Of a stretch of DNA of 64,000 nucleotides, positions 45,651 to 58,166 are shown one piece after another. The notes under the pieces were generated by a model that saw nothing but the letters and a program-made list of their open reading frames with translations, ran no database searches and had not been told where the DNA came from. The translations under genes and the position numbers were made by a program. Position 1 is the first letter of the stretch. Each line of letters opens with the position of its first letter. Where the stretch lies: positions 5,482,501 through 5,546,500 of the forward strand of contig BSBN01001017.1 in NCBI GenBank assembly GCA_027924645.1, written 5' to 3'. Source of the DNA: Cunninghamia lanceolata (lineage: Eukaryota > Streptophyta > Pinopsida > Cupressales > Cupressaceae).

Positions 45651-46470
45651 TTCTGAAATCAGGAAATACTGGCCTTGGATGAGAAATTGAGGATAGTTAC
45701 ACTCAAAATTTGGAGATGCAACCAAAACAATGTTCGTAGTTCTCTGAGTCTACTTTCTAAACTACTATTTTTTTTTGAAAATGGCATAGATTAAGGGGGT
45801 CAAAAGAGGGAGCCACAAAAATTGGTGTTGTTTCTGTCAAAAAAACATAACATAGCATGTTTTGTGGCCCCCTCAAAAGGTCAACTTTTTTTGGTATTTT
45901 TAAAATCGCTTTGGTGAGAAATTAGATAATAGCATGTAGTTTATGCCCGATTTTTCTAATAATTTTTTGATGAATATTTAAATTTTTACTAATTTTCAAA
46001 GTGGACACATCCTAAAAAATAGAATTTTGGCCGTGCTACCCCTATAAATTTTGAAAACTAATTGAAAATCATTTTTTTCTTTTTTTAATATTTGTAGAAT
46101 GGAGTCTAGTTTCTAAATATGTAAATTTTTTGAAATTTCAATGAATAGTTAATTTACAATGAAAAAAAGACCAAACAATGGTTTTTGCCCAAAAACGGAC
46201 ACAAACAAAAGAAATTAAAGATGAAAGGCTTAACATTGTTAAAATGTAAAAAAATCACATCGTCAAATAGCTAAGAGAAAGCTTAACATTACCCAGGTGT
46301 TTGATTTGTTTGACCTTGAAACAAGTGCAAATTTGAGGGTTAGCACGAACGAAATTATGTGAAATCTTGAAGAATATGGAAAAACACGCTTGTGACTGTT
46401 CAAAAGGCACTCCAAGCCTTTGGGTTGGAAATCCAAAGCAAATCCCAACCCAAGGCTTGTGATTCCCAAA
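45651..46470. other. AT-rich spacer
   Basis: Homopolymer T and A runs, no reading frame with recognisable content and no repeat structure that I can support. Confidence 0.6.
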
Positions 46471-46600
46471 GCAAGACTTAACGCGAGCATGTTATAATGC
46501 GCTCACATTATGTTTTGCTTTGCATTTTTCCTTTTCCGCAAGTCTGTTGTTTGTCATGTTTGACATAACATGAGCGCGTTATAACGTGCTCGTGTTATGT
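46469..46600. repeat. Two related palindromes (P1, P2)
   Basis: P1 centres on GAGCATGTTATAATGCGCTC (46485-46504), with imperfect arms reaching about 26 bases each side. P2 (46563-46600) has 19-base arms with two mismatches around GAGCGCGTTATAACGTGCTC (46572-46591). Both are variants of the P3 core at 49521-49540. Confidence 0.8.
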
Positions 46601-46634
46601 TCCCCTTAAATTTTTTTCTGTTCAAGTCTATTAA

Positions 46635-46745
46635 TCATGTATGTATGAATCTATGTATGCCTATATGTATGTATGTATGTATATATCTATGTATCTATGT
46701 ATGCCTATATGTATGTATGTATCTATGTATGCCTAAATTTATATA
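46635..46745. repeat. TATG/TATC microsatellite
   Basis: Runs of TATGTATGTATC with a repeated 'ATGTATGCCTATATGTATG' unit. Confidence 0.9.
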
Positions 46746-46789
46746 TGTATAGTGTCGAGGGCAGAGGAGGGTAGAGATGGGAGTGAGCT

Positions 46790-47695
46790 AGATAGGGGAG
46801 GAGAGGGGTGGATAAGGATTGAGTGATTAAGGTTTAAGGTTGAGGGTTGAGCGTTTAGGGATAGGATTTAGAGTTTAGGGATAAGCGATAAGAGTTTAGG
46901 ACCTTGAGGGATTAGGGTTTAGGGTTGAGGCTTTAGGGATAGCATTTAGAGTTAAGGGTCGAGGGATTAGGTTTAAGGTAGAGTGTTGAGGGTAGAGGGA
47001 TTAGGGATAGGGTTTAGGGTTGAGGGATTAGGATTTAAGGTATAGTTTAGTAGTTCTTGTGGATAGAGCCAGTAAACAATGTGAGATTATTTTTCAGTTT
47101 CATAACAATATACCTTCCCTAAGTGTGGGGTGGATATCAAGAAACATAGATGTACCCCAATGCAAATATTTTCTCATAATGATCATCCTTTTGATTTCAA
47201 CTGTTAATTACTCACTGTGGATGTACCATACACAAAGCTTTTCTCATAGGGTTTAAGGTATAGTGTCGAGGGTTGAGGGTTTATTGATAGTGTTTATGGT
47301 TGAGGGTTGAGGGATTAGGTTTTAGGGTTGATGGATTAGGGTTTAAGGTATAGTGTTGAGGGTTGAGGGTTTAGGGATAGGGTTTAGGGTTGATGGATTA
47401 GCATTTAATGTCGAGGTTAGGGTTAGAGTGTCGAGGGTAGAGGGATTAGGTATAGGTTTTAGGGTTGAAGGTTTAAGGATTGAGGGTTGAGGCTTTAGGG
47501 ATGAGGGTTTAAGGCTTAAGATATAGTGTCAAGTGTTGAGGGTGTAGGGATAGGGTTTAAGTTTTAAGGGTTAAGGGTTGAGGGATAGGGATTAGGGTTT
47601 AAGGTATAGTGTTGAGGTTTTATGGTTTAGGGATAGGGTTTAGGTATGAGGGATTAGGGTTTAGGGTTGATGAATTAGGGTTTAATGTTGAGAGT

Positions 47696-47727
<32 letters not shown>

Positions 47728-49125
47728 GTTGAGGGATATGGTTAATGGTCAAGGGTTTAGCGTTAAATAAGAGTGTCGGGGGTAGAGGGATTAGGGATAG
47801 GGTGTAGGGTTGAAGGTTTAATGATTTAGGGTTGAGGCTTTAGGGATGAGGGTTAAGGGATTAGGGTTTAAGATATAGTGTCGAGTGTCAAGCATGTAGG
47901 GATAGGTTTTAGGGTTCAATTTTAAGGGTTAAGGGTTGAGGGATCAGAGTTAAGGGTTGAGGGATTAGGGTTTGACGTTGAGGGTTGAGTACATTGAGGT
48001 TCGAGGGTTAAGGGTTTCGGGATAGTGTTGAGGGTTGAGGGATTAGGGTTAAGGGATAGGGTTGGAGGGTTTAGGGATGAGGGATTAGGGTTTAAGGTAT
48101 AGTATCAAGCCCGTTGAGGGTCTAGGAATAGGGATAGCATTTAGGGTTTAGGAATAGGGATAGCATTTAGGGTTTAGGGATGAGGGATTAGAGTTGAGGG
48201 ATGACGGATTAGGGTTGAGGGTTGAGGGATTAGGGTTTAGGGATAAGGTTTAGGGTTGAGGGTTAAGGGATTAGGGTTTAAGGTATAGTGTTGAGGGTTT
48301 AGGGATAGGGTTTAGGGTTGAGGGATTAGAGTGAAGGGTTGAGGGATTAGGATTTGACGTTGAGGGTTGAGGCTTTAGGGTTTAGGGTTTAGGGATAGGG
48401 TTGAGGGTCAAGGGATCAGAGTTAAGGGTTGAGGGATTAGGATTTGACGTTGAGGGTTAAGGGTTGAGGTTCAAGGGTCAAGGGTTTAGGGATAGGGTTG
48501 AGGGTCGAGGGATTAGGGTTAAAGTAGAGTGTGGAGGGTATAAGGATTAGGGATAGGGTTGGAGGGTTTAGGGATAAGGGATTAGGGTTTAAGGTATAGT
48601 ATCGAGTCGGTTGAGGGTTTAGGAATAGGGATAGCATTTAGGGTTTAGGGATGAGGGATTAGAGTTGAGGGATGACAGATTAGGGTTGAGGGTTGAGGGA
48701 TTAGGGTTTAGGGATAAGGTTTAGGGTAGAGGGTTGAGGGATTAGGGTTTAAGGTATAGTGTTAAGGGTCTAGGGATAGGGTTTAGGGTTGAGGGATTAG
48801 AGTGAAGGGTTGAGGGATTAGGGTTTAAGGTATAGTGTTGAGACTTTAGGGATAGTGTTTAGGGTTGAGGGATTAGGATTTCACGTTGAGGGTTGAGGCT
48901 TTAGGATTTAGGGTTTAGGGATAGGGTTGAGGGTCAAGGGATCAGAGTTAAGGGTTGAGGGATTAGGGTTTGACATTTAGGGTTAAGGGTTGAGGTTCGA
49001 GGGTCAAGGGTTTAGGGATAGGATTGAGGGTCAAGGGATTAGGGTTAAAGTAGAGTGTGGAGGGTATAAGGATTAGGGATAGGGTTGGAGGGTTTAGGGA
49101 TTAGGGTTTAAGGTATAGTGTTGAG
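46790..49125. repeat. Degenerate telomere-type (TTTAGGG) array
   Basis: About 2.3 kb of plus-strand units related to TTTAGGG (GGGTTTAGGG, GGGTTGAGGG, GGGATTAGGG, GGGTTTAAGG). Exact TTTAGGG is common but rarely in direct tandem. A larger unit recurs: the block around GAGGGATTAGAGTTGAGGGA lies at 48181 and 48652, and AAAGTAGAGTGTGGAGGG lies at 48521 and 49047, giving higher-order steps of roughly 470-530 bp. A non-repeat segment interrupts at about 47045-47250. Confidence 0.9.
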
Positions 49126-50347
49126 GGTTTCTATCATCAAATGTAGATTTATGGGTTTGATTATATTGATTGCCTCTCCAATTTTGGGGTGTGGATGTTT
49201 TGGAATCAATCAGGAAGTCTTCAGGAGACTTTGTGGAAGTGGATTAGCAATCACTTGACAGAACCCCTGCTATTTATGCTTAGATAAGGATTTGTCACAA
49301 ACTAGAACTTCTGCTTCCAAAGAAGATCTGTCTTTCTTCCTCGATGGGCATTTTCTATCAAGAACTTGATTATGAGGGCTTGCCCCTTCATTGTTATGCC
49401 TATCGTATGGTGGAGCATCTGGCAAGCTCTTGCAGGAAACATGAAAAGTTCTCCCTCAAAAACCTTGTGGACATTCAAGTCTGACACAAGATGTGATCAA
49501 TCTATAGTAGGACAAAACGCGAGCACGTTATAACGTGCTCGCATTTTGTCTTGCTATATAAATGGTAAAAAAGTGTTGACCCCCATGATCCAGGCCCACA
49601 TGCTCTGTTTTCTTACAGATTCTATGCATGCTCCGACAAAAAAGAAGTGCTTTCATGCTGTTGGGAAGTTCACATGCACATTTGACACATTGTACCACCT
49701 TTGCATGATCTTTCCACCACCTTTTCTACTTTGCCAACTTGAGAAGGAGGAAATAACATAGTTTTCACACCAAGTTTGATATATATCTATTCAAGTTTCA
49801 ATTTTTGTAGTGTTGCAATGTTAATTGTGATTCAATTTTAGGAATTTAACATTATAGATTGGTTAATAGTATTGTTGTTAGTAGTTATATTTGAGTGTTA
49901 TTCAATTTAACATTGAAAGGGAAGCAATTGGTGAAAAACTCAAATTGTTGAGGAGTTTGATGCAAGAAGAAAAAACACTACATAATTGGCTACTCTCTCC
50001 ATTCGAATCCTCATTTTTTAGGTATGTCAAGTCTTTACATGCATGTTCTTTATATTTTCCTTAATTCAGATTGAATTACTTTATCATGCTTTATCATACA
50101 TGTTTAAAATAGACACATTCCCAATCAAGAAAGCAGCCTACAATCTCACATGATGTCATGTATATTTTCTACACTTGGGCTCTTTAATAATTATGTGTAA
50201 TAAATAGACCTTAACATACCATGATGTCAAACTATACAAGAATAAATCCTTACAACATAATAAAAATACAATCCCACTATTATCTTGTATTCATTTCTTA
50301 GGAAGTAATATTGGTCTCTTTATCATGCTACAGACAAATTCTTTGTC
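49126..50347. other. Spacer with palindrome P3
   Basis: P3 at 49511-49550 is a 40-bp palindrome with one mismatched pair; its core GAGCACGTTATAACGTGCTC is perfect. The rest has no supported gene; short open pieces at 49302-49487 and 49546-49761 have no recognisable content. If the transposase-like gene at 50348 is an element, its 5' end should lie here, but I find no terminal repeat. Confidence 0.6.
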
Positions 50348-52828
50348 ATGCTGAGGAAACGATCAAGAATTAAACCAACACAGGAAGATATAGAAGCTAA
50401 GAATGCAAAGAAAGTAGTGGCTATGAGGGAACTTCGTAAGAAGAGGAAATTGGACATGATAAATGAAGACATACCAATTGAAGAGGAACCACAACCATCA
50501 CAAAGAGATATGGTATTGGTGGCACAAAGAGAAAGAATGCAAAAACTTCGTGCTATGAGAGATTTGAATACCATAGTTGGAGACACATCCTCTACCGCAA
50601 GTCAACATGTAGGGACACCATCTACCACATCTCAAGTTGAGAGTACATCATCACTCACATGTGATGAAGGAGGTGCACCATCGTTCCCACCTCAACCTCA
50701 AGGTATATCATCTATTCCATCTTCGATCGAAGGTATGCCATCTAGCCCATCTCATTTAAATATTGATGAAATTCCTAATGTTGAGATGAATTTACCTAAC
50801 TTAACACCACCTAGAATTTTGCATAGAAAGCCAAAGTATTTGATTGAAATTGATGAGAATATTTTGCAGCCAATGGAAGGTAAGATTCCAAAATGCACTT
50901 GTAGAAGATACGCTCATAAGATTTGGAGATTGTTCTTTGAAAAGTTAAATGAGACTACAAGATGTCAACTATTCATTGAAATGATGCGAAGTATAAAGTA
51001 TAGGTCCATCATGAAGATTCTTGGGTTGAGAACATCAGAGGCTTTGAGTGAAAAATCTATTGTCAAGAATCTAATAAGTGCATATGAGAGTGTGGGTAAC
51101 ACCTCATGCACAAAAGATAGTAATGCAACATGGTGTGTGATTACATTGACTATAGTAAGTAGTCAAATGAGGAAAGCTCATCTCATTAGAAAGACGAGTC
51201 AAGAATTGAGAATTAATAGGAAAACTTTATCAAGAACCATTGGAAGATGCCAAAGAATTGAGGACACTAATGCCAATGAATTATGGGCATTCTCAGGGAG
51301 ACTACCATGAAAAGATAAACCAATTGTTGAAGCATTGAGATCACTAATTGAATACTTTTAGAAGAATTACACATAGGTATCTCTGAATCAAAGGGATGTG
51401 GTAAGAAGGAGAATTAGTAGTTAGAACCGTGAGCCACATCCAAAGCACTTTTTAGATGAGACTCAAACACAATTTTATGGTAAATTTCTAGAGAAGTATC
51501 CTCAAATTAAAATTTGTCAAAAATATTCTGAAATGCTAAAACCTTACTACATCAAGATAAATCACACACGCACTACTTTTTGTTGTAGATTACATATTGA
51601 ATTTTCTAACCATTTTGATGCTTATAGGTCTATATGTTTAGATATGCATATTAAGAATGTTTTGTAGGGTTGTGCCATATGTGCCCCACCAACATCTTCA
51701 AGAGACTTCATATCAAGAATTTTATGTGAAAGAGAGGAAGGTCAAATATTCTACAAGAAATTATGCTTGGATGGCACATGTCATCGTTGCGGTGGCTTGC
51801 AACATTTGCCAATATGTGAACATATGGAAAGAACACATGCGGTTGGAAATGAACTAGTAGAGTTTGGCAAGTATAAAACAGTGGCATACAATACAACAGA
51901 TGGTAAAGAAGCAAAGAGGTGTGAATTGGTTATTGAAAAGATTCCAGTGTATTAGTTTATGCCTATATTTCATGACATCATAGTGTATGAGTATGCAAGA
52001 CATGCCCATAGAGCTCGATGGTTGGACTTGCAATTCAAGTTATGCAAGGACACATTTCCAGTTGGTAGCATTGTTTTAGTCATTGACTTTGTAGAGAACT
52101 ACAGTCAACAGCCATAGTGTGAGGTGCAATCACAATATTACAACTCCACATAGGTTTCTATATTTGTGCACATCGCATTCATTCATGTGAATGATAGTAT
52201 AGAGGATGATAGAAAGATCATAAGGGAGTATAATTTCTATATTAGTGATGATCGCACACATTCTACGGAGTTTGTGCAAGGTTGCTTTTAGGTGTTCTAT
52301 AATGATTTGGCTAGAAGGGGCATATCATTCAGTCATCATATCATATGGTCGGATAACTGTGCGTCACAATTCAAGAACTCGTGAAATTTCTATTGGCTAA
52401 GTAGGAGGCATAATTTTATAGGTATTCAACATATGTGGAACTTTTGTGAGGTCGGGCATGGAAAGGGGGAGCATGATGGTGCAGGAGCATGTATCAAAAG
52501 AGCCATAGCATGAGAAGAGTTAAAGTATAAAGACAATGAAAAGTTGACAGATGCAAAATCGATTGTTGAGTGGTGTAATGCTTCCATGGGTCCAGGTAAT
52601 GAAGGTAAGTCTTTAGTTTGTAGATTTTTTTGGTTGATAGATGATACTAACACTGCACCATATGAGGACTGTTGTACACTGACAGGATCAAATGAGATGC
52701 ACTCTTTCAGAAGCTCAATTGCAGGTTCATGGAGTATCCATATGCGAAAGATGTCATGCTTTTATTCTTTCTGTACAATTCAAGTCTGGGATGAGTGCGA
52801 GTCAAAGGAGTGGGTTAACGAATGGTAG
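50348..52828 (+). pseudogene. Transposase-like protein, frame kept but stop-riddled
   Basis: One frame reads from ATG at 50348 through 52828 with no net shift. Residues 1-75 are basic helices, then a Ser/Thr/Pro-rich linker to about 150, then a conserved-looking body (CTCRRYAHKIWRLFFEKLNE; RINRKTLSRTIGRCQR). A Cys/His cluster CHRCGGLQHLPICEH lies at 51776-51820. Candidate RNase H-fold positions are VLVIDFVEN (about 52075), WSDNCASQFKN (about 52349) and GHGKGEHDGAG (about 52455). The last resembles a motif in animal and plant proteins thought to be transposases. Twelve in-frame stops: nine TAG, three TGA. The function call is tentative. Confidence 0.5.
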
Positions 52829-53054
52829 TTAAGTTATCTTAGCCCACTTGACACATATCAACCCCCGACGGCATTGGAACTAACACAGATGGAATCATCA
52901 GTTGACTTTGAGCACATATATGATTTAGTTCAACCAGGTAATATAGGGCACGTAAATGCATCTAATTTCATCTAGTTCAACCAGGTAATGTCATCTTACT
53001 TTGTAGTGTTTTTGTAATGTTGACTAATTTCATCTACTTTGCTACACATATCAA

Positions 53055-53445
53055 TGTAGGGCACGTATATGCAGTTATTGCAAATGAAGATAATGAAGAG
53101 GGAATAGATTATTACTTATGTCATTGTGTTGAGGCCAAAAAGAAATTGGAGGCCCCTGTTACAAATGGAGAAAACATCGAATACCCTACAGGGTCAGTGG
53201 TTATTAGTGGAACATGGCTTAGAAGGTACCCACATAAGAGTGTTAATGTTTGGTTGTTTTAGGACTTTGACACGCATCAGAAGATTCTTCATTACTTGAA
53301 CCTTGTCATGGCATCCAATGTTTATTTGATAAAGTATCAGGGTAGACCTTTGAACAAAATCTTGTGGAAGGTGCATGAGTCTAACCATGAAGCAATACTT
53401 GACACAATAAAGAGTAGAGCAGACCCGGATGGTTCATTAGATTAA
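53055..53445 (+). pseudogene. Probable last exon of the transposase-like gene
   Basis: After DLVQPG near 52937 a GTAATA donor and a TTTCATC...ATGTAG acceptor (ending about 53056) bracket a short intron with a partial duplication of GTTCAACCAGGTAAT. The next frame begins GHVYAVIANEDNEEGIDYYL and continues SGTWLRRYPHKSVNVWLF, a TAG, DFDTHQKILHYLNLV, and ends PDGSLD. It looks like a small C-terminal domain. Exon linkage is inference. Confidence 0.45.
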
Positions 53446-53592
53446 TTTGTAAGATTCACATTGATTTTGTAAAGTCATGTTACATTGAGTTGCAAGTATG
53501 CACATTAATTTGTAAGGTTTGTCTTTTTTTAATTTCCTGCTGCATTTATACACATATACAAATTTTTACATCATCATGTTATGCATTTTTGG

Positions 53593-55165
53593 TGTCCTAC
53601 TCCTGATGCGACCAAACTGATTGTTCCAATGCATCTGGATGGGTACATTTATGCTAGGCATGGTCCTATTTTTCACCCAAACATGTCGAAACAGTCCGAG
53701 CTATATTGTACCGACGATACCCCTGAAGAGTCCAAAGTGCAAAAAGGCAGCAATCTTTGATGAGATGTTACTCAAAAACTATGTCACTTAGAAATATTTC
53801 ATCTAAGGCAACGTGATCACATAGAGTGCCTCTACAATAACCTCTCTCGGTTTTTTATATCTCTAAGGCATTTTCCCGTGGTGAAAGGTTTTCTGCTGCC
53901 CCAAAAATAGTCAGAAGGAGGCAGTGTAAAGTTGTAAAGGGGTGTAACTTTCGTCTTGCTCCTGATGTGACCAAACTGAGTGTTCCAACGCATTCAGATG
54001 GGTACATTTACGCTAGGCATGGTCATGTTTTTCACCCAAACATGTCGAAACAGTCTGAGCTGCATTGTACCGACGATATCCCTGAAGAGTCCAAAGTGTA
54101 AAAAGCCAGCAATCTTTGAATGGTTGTTACTTGAAAATCATGTCACTTAGAAACATTCCATCTAAGGCAATGCGATCACATAGAGTGCCTCTACAATAAC
54201 CTCTCTCAGTTTTTTATATCTCTAAAGCATTTGCCCGTGGTGAAAGGTTTTCTGCTGCCCCAAAAATCGTCAGAAGGAGGCAGTGTAAAGTTGCAAAGGG
54301 GTGTAACTTTTGTCCTGCTCCTGATGTGACCAAACTGACTATTCCAACATATCTGGATGGGTACATTTACGCTAGGCATGGTCCTATTTTTCATCCAAAC
54401 ATGTCGAAATAGTCCGAGCTACATTGTACCGACGATATCCCTAAAGAGTCGAAAGTGCAAAAAGATAGCAATCTTTGACGAGATGTTACTCAAAAATTGT
54501 GTCACTTAGAAATATTATGTCCAAGGTAACATGATCACATAGAGTGCCTCTACAATAACCTCTCTTGATTTTTTATATCTCTCAGGCATCTGCCTGTGGT
54601 GAAAGGTTTTCTACTACCCCAAAAATCGTCAGGAGGCAGTGTAAAGTTGCAAAGGGGTGTAACTTTCATCCTGCTCCTGATGTGACCAAACTGACCATTC
54701 CAACACATCCAGATGGGTACATTTATGCTAGGCATGGTCCTATTTTTCACCCAAACATGTCAAAACAGTCCGAGCTACATTATACTGACGATATCCTTGA
54801 AGAGTCCAAAGTGCAAAAAGGCAATAATCTTTGACACGATGTTACTCAAAAACTGTGTCACTTAGAAACATTCTATTTGAGGCAACATGATCATGTAGAG
54901 TTCCTCTACAATAACCTCTCTTAGTTTTTTATATCTCTGAGGCATTTGCCCGTGGTGAAAGGTTTTCTGCTGCCCCAAAAATCATCAGAAGGAGGCAGTG
55001 TCAAGTTGCAAAGGGGTGTAACTTTCATCCTGCTCCTGATGTGACCAAATTGACTATTCCAACGCGTCTAGATGGGTGCATTTACACTAGGCATGGTCCT
55101 ATTTTTCACCCAAACATGTCGAAACAGTCTGAGCTACATTGTACAGACGATATCCCTGAAGCGTC
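53593..55165. repeat. 359-bp tandem repeat, about 4.4 copies
   Basis: The anchor TCCTGATG(C/T)GACCAAA(C/T)TGA lies at 53601, 53960, 54319, 54675 and 55034, steps of 359, 359, 356 and 359 bp. Copies are highly similar, with mostly transitions; one has a 3-bp loss in GGAGG. The array starts just past the transposase-like gene and ends mid-unit at about 55165. Open pieces inside recur per unit and are not genes. Confidence 0.92.
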
Positions 55166-55441
55166 TGTTGTGTGGTTACACAACACACCCCATTTTGACT
55201 TGGCAAAATAGGGACCCAACTTTTTGGCTTGGCTTGTGTTTTCTGCTTTCTGGTAGTTTGGTAAAAGTAAGTCATGCAGATCATCATGCATGGAGAGGCT
55301 GGGTAAGTCATCATCATGAGTTCAATTTGTCAAAATTTATATTTCATTCCAATAACCTCATATTTAGAAAGAGCATCAAATTTCATGTAGGTTTGCCTTT
55401 TGCATCACCCTGATATTCATTAGGATGTGAAAGTTATGAAT
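55166..55441. other. Spacer left of Arg-2
   Basis: No gene seen. A short inverted repeat GTTGTGTGGTTACACAAC is at about 55168-55185. The flank continues beyond Arg-2 at 63356. Confidence 0.5.
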
Positions 55442-55446
55442 GGTCA

Positions 55447-58163
55447 TGTTAGTGCCTGAATTGACTGGTAGTTTTCTGAGCAATTTTCATTCAGGCACTC
55501 TCCCTAAGTATCCAAAAAATGCTCCAAGTGTTGGACCTCCTCAGCAGTTTTCAGCTTCATCATGATATTTTCTTGAGGAGGAGGTCATCATCATCATGTT
55601 TGTTTCGATGAAGGTCGGCATCATCATGTTCTCCGTCGGCCGGTTTCTCATCGTCATCATCATATTGAAGCATCGGGTGATGCTTGGTTTTTATCCTGAT
55701 GATGCTGATGAGCTACAGTGCACCCTGATCTGCTTGTGAGGGTGATTTTTCAAAGTATCCGGTGATCTTCCATTTATCACCTTGCCCAAACATGATGATG
55801 ATGTTGCCCCATTATCTTGAAGGGGTTATTCTCTAAGTTGTTCGACCTGACTTGTTTTTTCTTAAGGGTCGTCGTCATCATCATCATATTTCCAGTTATC
55901 ATCCTGCTGCTTGCGGAGGTCATCATATTTTCTGCCTTCATGATATTTCGCCGGGGTGATATTTCTATCATCGGGTGATCTTGGTTATGATCATCCTGAT
56001 GATGTTGTTGAAGAGTTCTAAGTGCGACCCGATATTCACTAGGGTCATCATATTTTGAACGTCAGGATGATCTTAGTCAATATCATCCTGATGATGTTGT
56101 ATCACTTCTTGTTCGTTGTTTTGTCATCCTGATGATGCTGACGTCATCCTTATATCAGGGTGATATCCGGTTCTCTACCTATCTGCATCATGATATTTCC
56201 GAAGGAGGGGGTGATATTTTTATATATCACCCGGATATATATTTGTTCCAGCATCATGATGATGCTGATATCAAGGAGATATCTGCCTGCTGGCTTCGCG
56301 CATTATCTACTGGGGGTGATCTTTTCAAGCATCATCATCATATTCAGTTATCGCCCCGATCTTGTTGTGGAGCTACAGTGCAACCTGATATTTGTGCATC
56401 AGGAGGATATTTCCAAATATCCGGTTGTCTTCCGAATATCATGATGATGTTAATATGATGATGACGTCATCAAGGTCCGGGGGGTCATATTTCTAACACT
56501 GATCATCTTGAGGAGATCTCCCGATATTTGCAAACATGATGATGACGTCATCCGGATATGAGGAGGTGTGCAGTAGGTAGACATGATGATGACATCAGCA
56601 GGATATGATGATGACGTCATCAGGATGTTCATCGGCCAGACTTTTGGAATAAGCTCAGCAGGAGGATGTTCCTCCGATGGATCAGGTTGTGCCGATTATC
56701 ATGAAGGTTATATTTCAAATATCATGATGACGTCAGGGTGATATTTCGAACAACAGGATATCATGCTGCTGGAGGATGATGATGATGAGGTCTATACTAG
56801 TGTCGTCAGGAGCAAAAGCACCGACATGATATATGCTCATGACCTAGTATATAAAGTGTTATTGATGTCATCGCGGGGTGCATGTGGGATATTGATATCC
56901 TGCATTTTCAAATATCATGATGATGAATCTCGGCGGGAAATGGTTGCGATTGCAGATTTGATGATCTTCCCAAGGCCGCGGGTTGGTGCGCCATTAATGG
57001 CGATTGTTGCAGAGGTATGGGCGATGGCGTGGATGGATCCTGTACCCGACTGAGGGTGTACATCAGCGGACAGGGGCGCAGGGCTCGAGAAATCTTCCTG
57101 TCTCCTCCCCTACCTACTGCATTCAAGTTTGGGCACCAATCTGGTTGTGTTTGAGCGCCATTTTCCTGATACTGTGTATCTGGCGAAATTTTGGTCAACC
57201 ATGTAATTAATTGCTGAGCACCTACCTGGCTGTTATAAATAGGTGGTCTTGCTCATTTGAAAGGTTGTTGAAAGTTGTGAGTTTTTGGCTCTGTAATGCA
57301 AAACCAGATGATCTGGTTGCTCTGTACAGCTTGATCTTGTGAGTTTATGTATCTCCTGTTGTAGGACTTGGCATGAATCCACTGGTTTCATGGTTGATCT
57401 TATATGAGTAATGCTATCTTAGCATGTGTTGTGTTAATTCTGTCTCCAGTATTGCATGTATTCTTCTTCTGGATCTGGATATTTGTGTGATGTTTAGATT
57501 CTAGAGCATAGAATTCCTATGTTGAATGTCTGATCTTTTAACCTCTGCTCAAGGGGCAGATTAAACTGTTTTCAGGTTGAACATTGGGAAGGGTATACTG
57601 CAGTAGGGATGCCATAAGTAGAGATAGCTCAACACTCTATATTGGGAGATATCTGTAAGGCAGATATCATGTGTATCCCCCTGAAATCCAGTTTTAGCTA
57701 TTTATGCTGATCATTCACAGGTGTATGTCTACCGACTCCGAGCCCTGGATAGGCACCAATCATGCTGTGTTCTTGTGTTATACACCATGTCCAGCTTTGC
57801 ATCCAAATTCATATCAAAACATTTCATACCTCCACCTGTTAGTTGTAGGAGTAGGATTAGGAACCCCCTGCATGCTCTCATACCCTACCAGACATCATGT
57901 CCAAGAATGTTGCCAGCCTTGTGATCTATCATGCAGATCTTGGTCCATACATGAGAGTATTCTGCCTGTTGTTGTCAAGTTAGATCTTTCTATCTTTGAG
58001 CTAGTCAAGGTTACATCTTGAGTTATAGGGATACCCCCCTTGGTGCGGCAGAACCAGAAGTGAAGGGGAGGAGCTCACGCAACCTCCTGTATTCAGTTGG
58101 CCTGAATCTACCTGTGCATTAGAAGTGGCAAACCCTAATGCTGATTCAGAAGAAATGTCAACA
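55447..58163 (+). repeat. 5' LTR of Arg-2 (2717 bp)
   Basis: The first 1.5 kb is built of CATCATCAT, GATGATG, GATATTT and CCGATAT motifs and holds five perfect TGACGTCA palindromes (56139, 56462, 56543, 56612, 56728). A TATAAATA box is at 57234-57241, so U3 is about 1.8 kb and transcription should start near 57265. The rest is R/U5. Repeated ORFs in both LTRs are not genes. Confidence 0.93.
57234..57241 (+). promoter_or_regulatory. TATA box of Arg-2 5' LTR
   Basis: TATAAATA in GGCTGTTATAAATAGGTGG. The 3' LTR copy has TATAAACA (about 62421). Confidence 0.7.
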
Positions 58164-58166
58164 AAA

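Noticed and set aside
46790..49125. A true chromosome end
   Set aside because: Units are degenerate, have higher-order structure, and are flanked by ordinary sequence on both sides.
50348..52828. Reassigned TAG codon instead of decay
   Set aside because: TAG occurs at positions that look like both Gln and Trp, and TGA occurs too; deamination explains all, and plants use the standard code.
56132..57210. Host-like genes within 56-57 kb and 61-62 kb
   Set aside because: These frames recur at a 5188-bp offset because both are LTRs, and none has recognisable domains.
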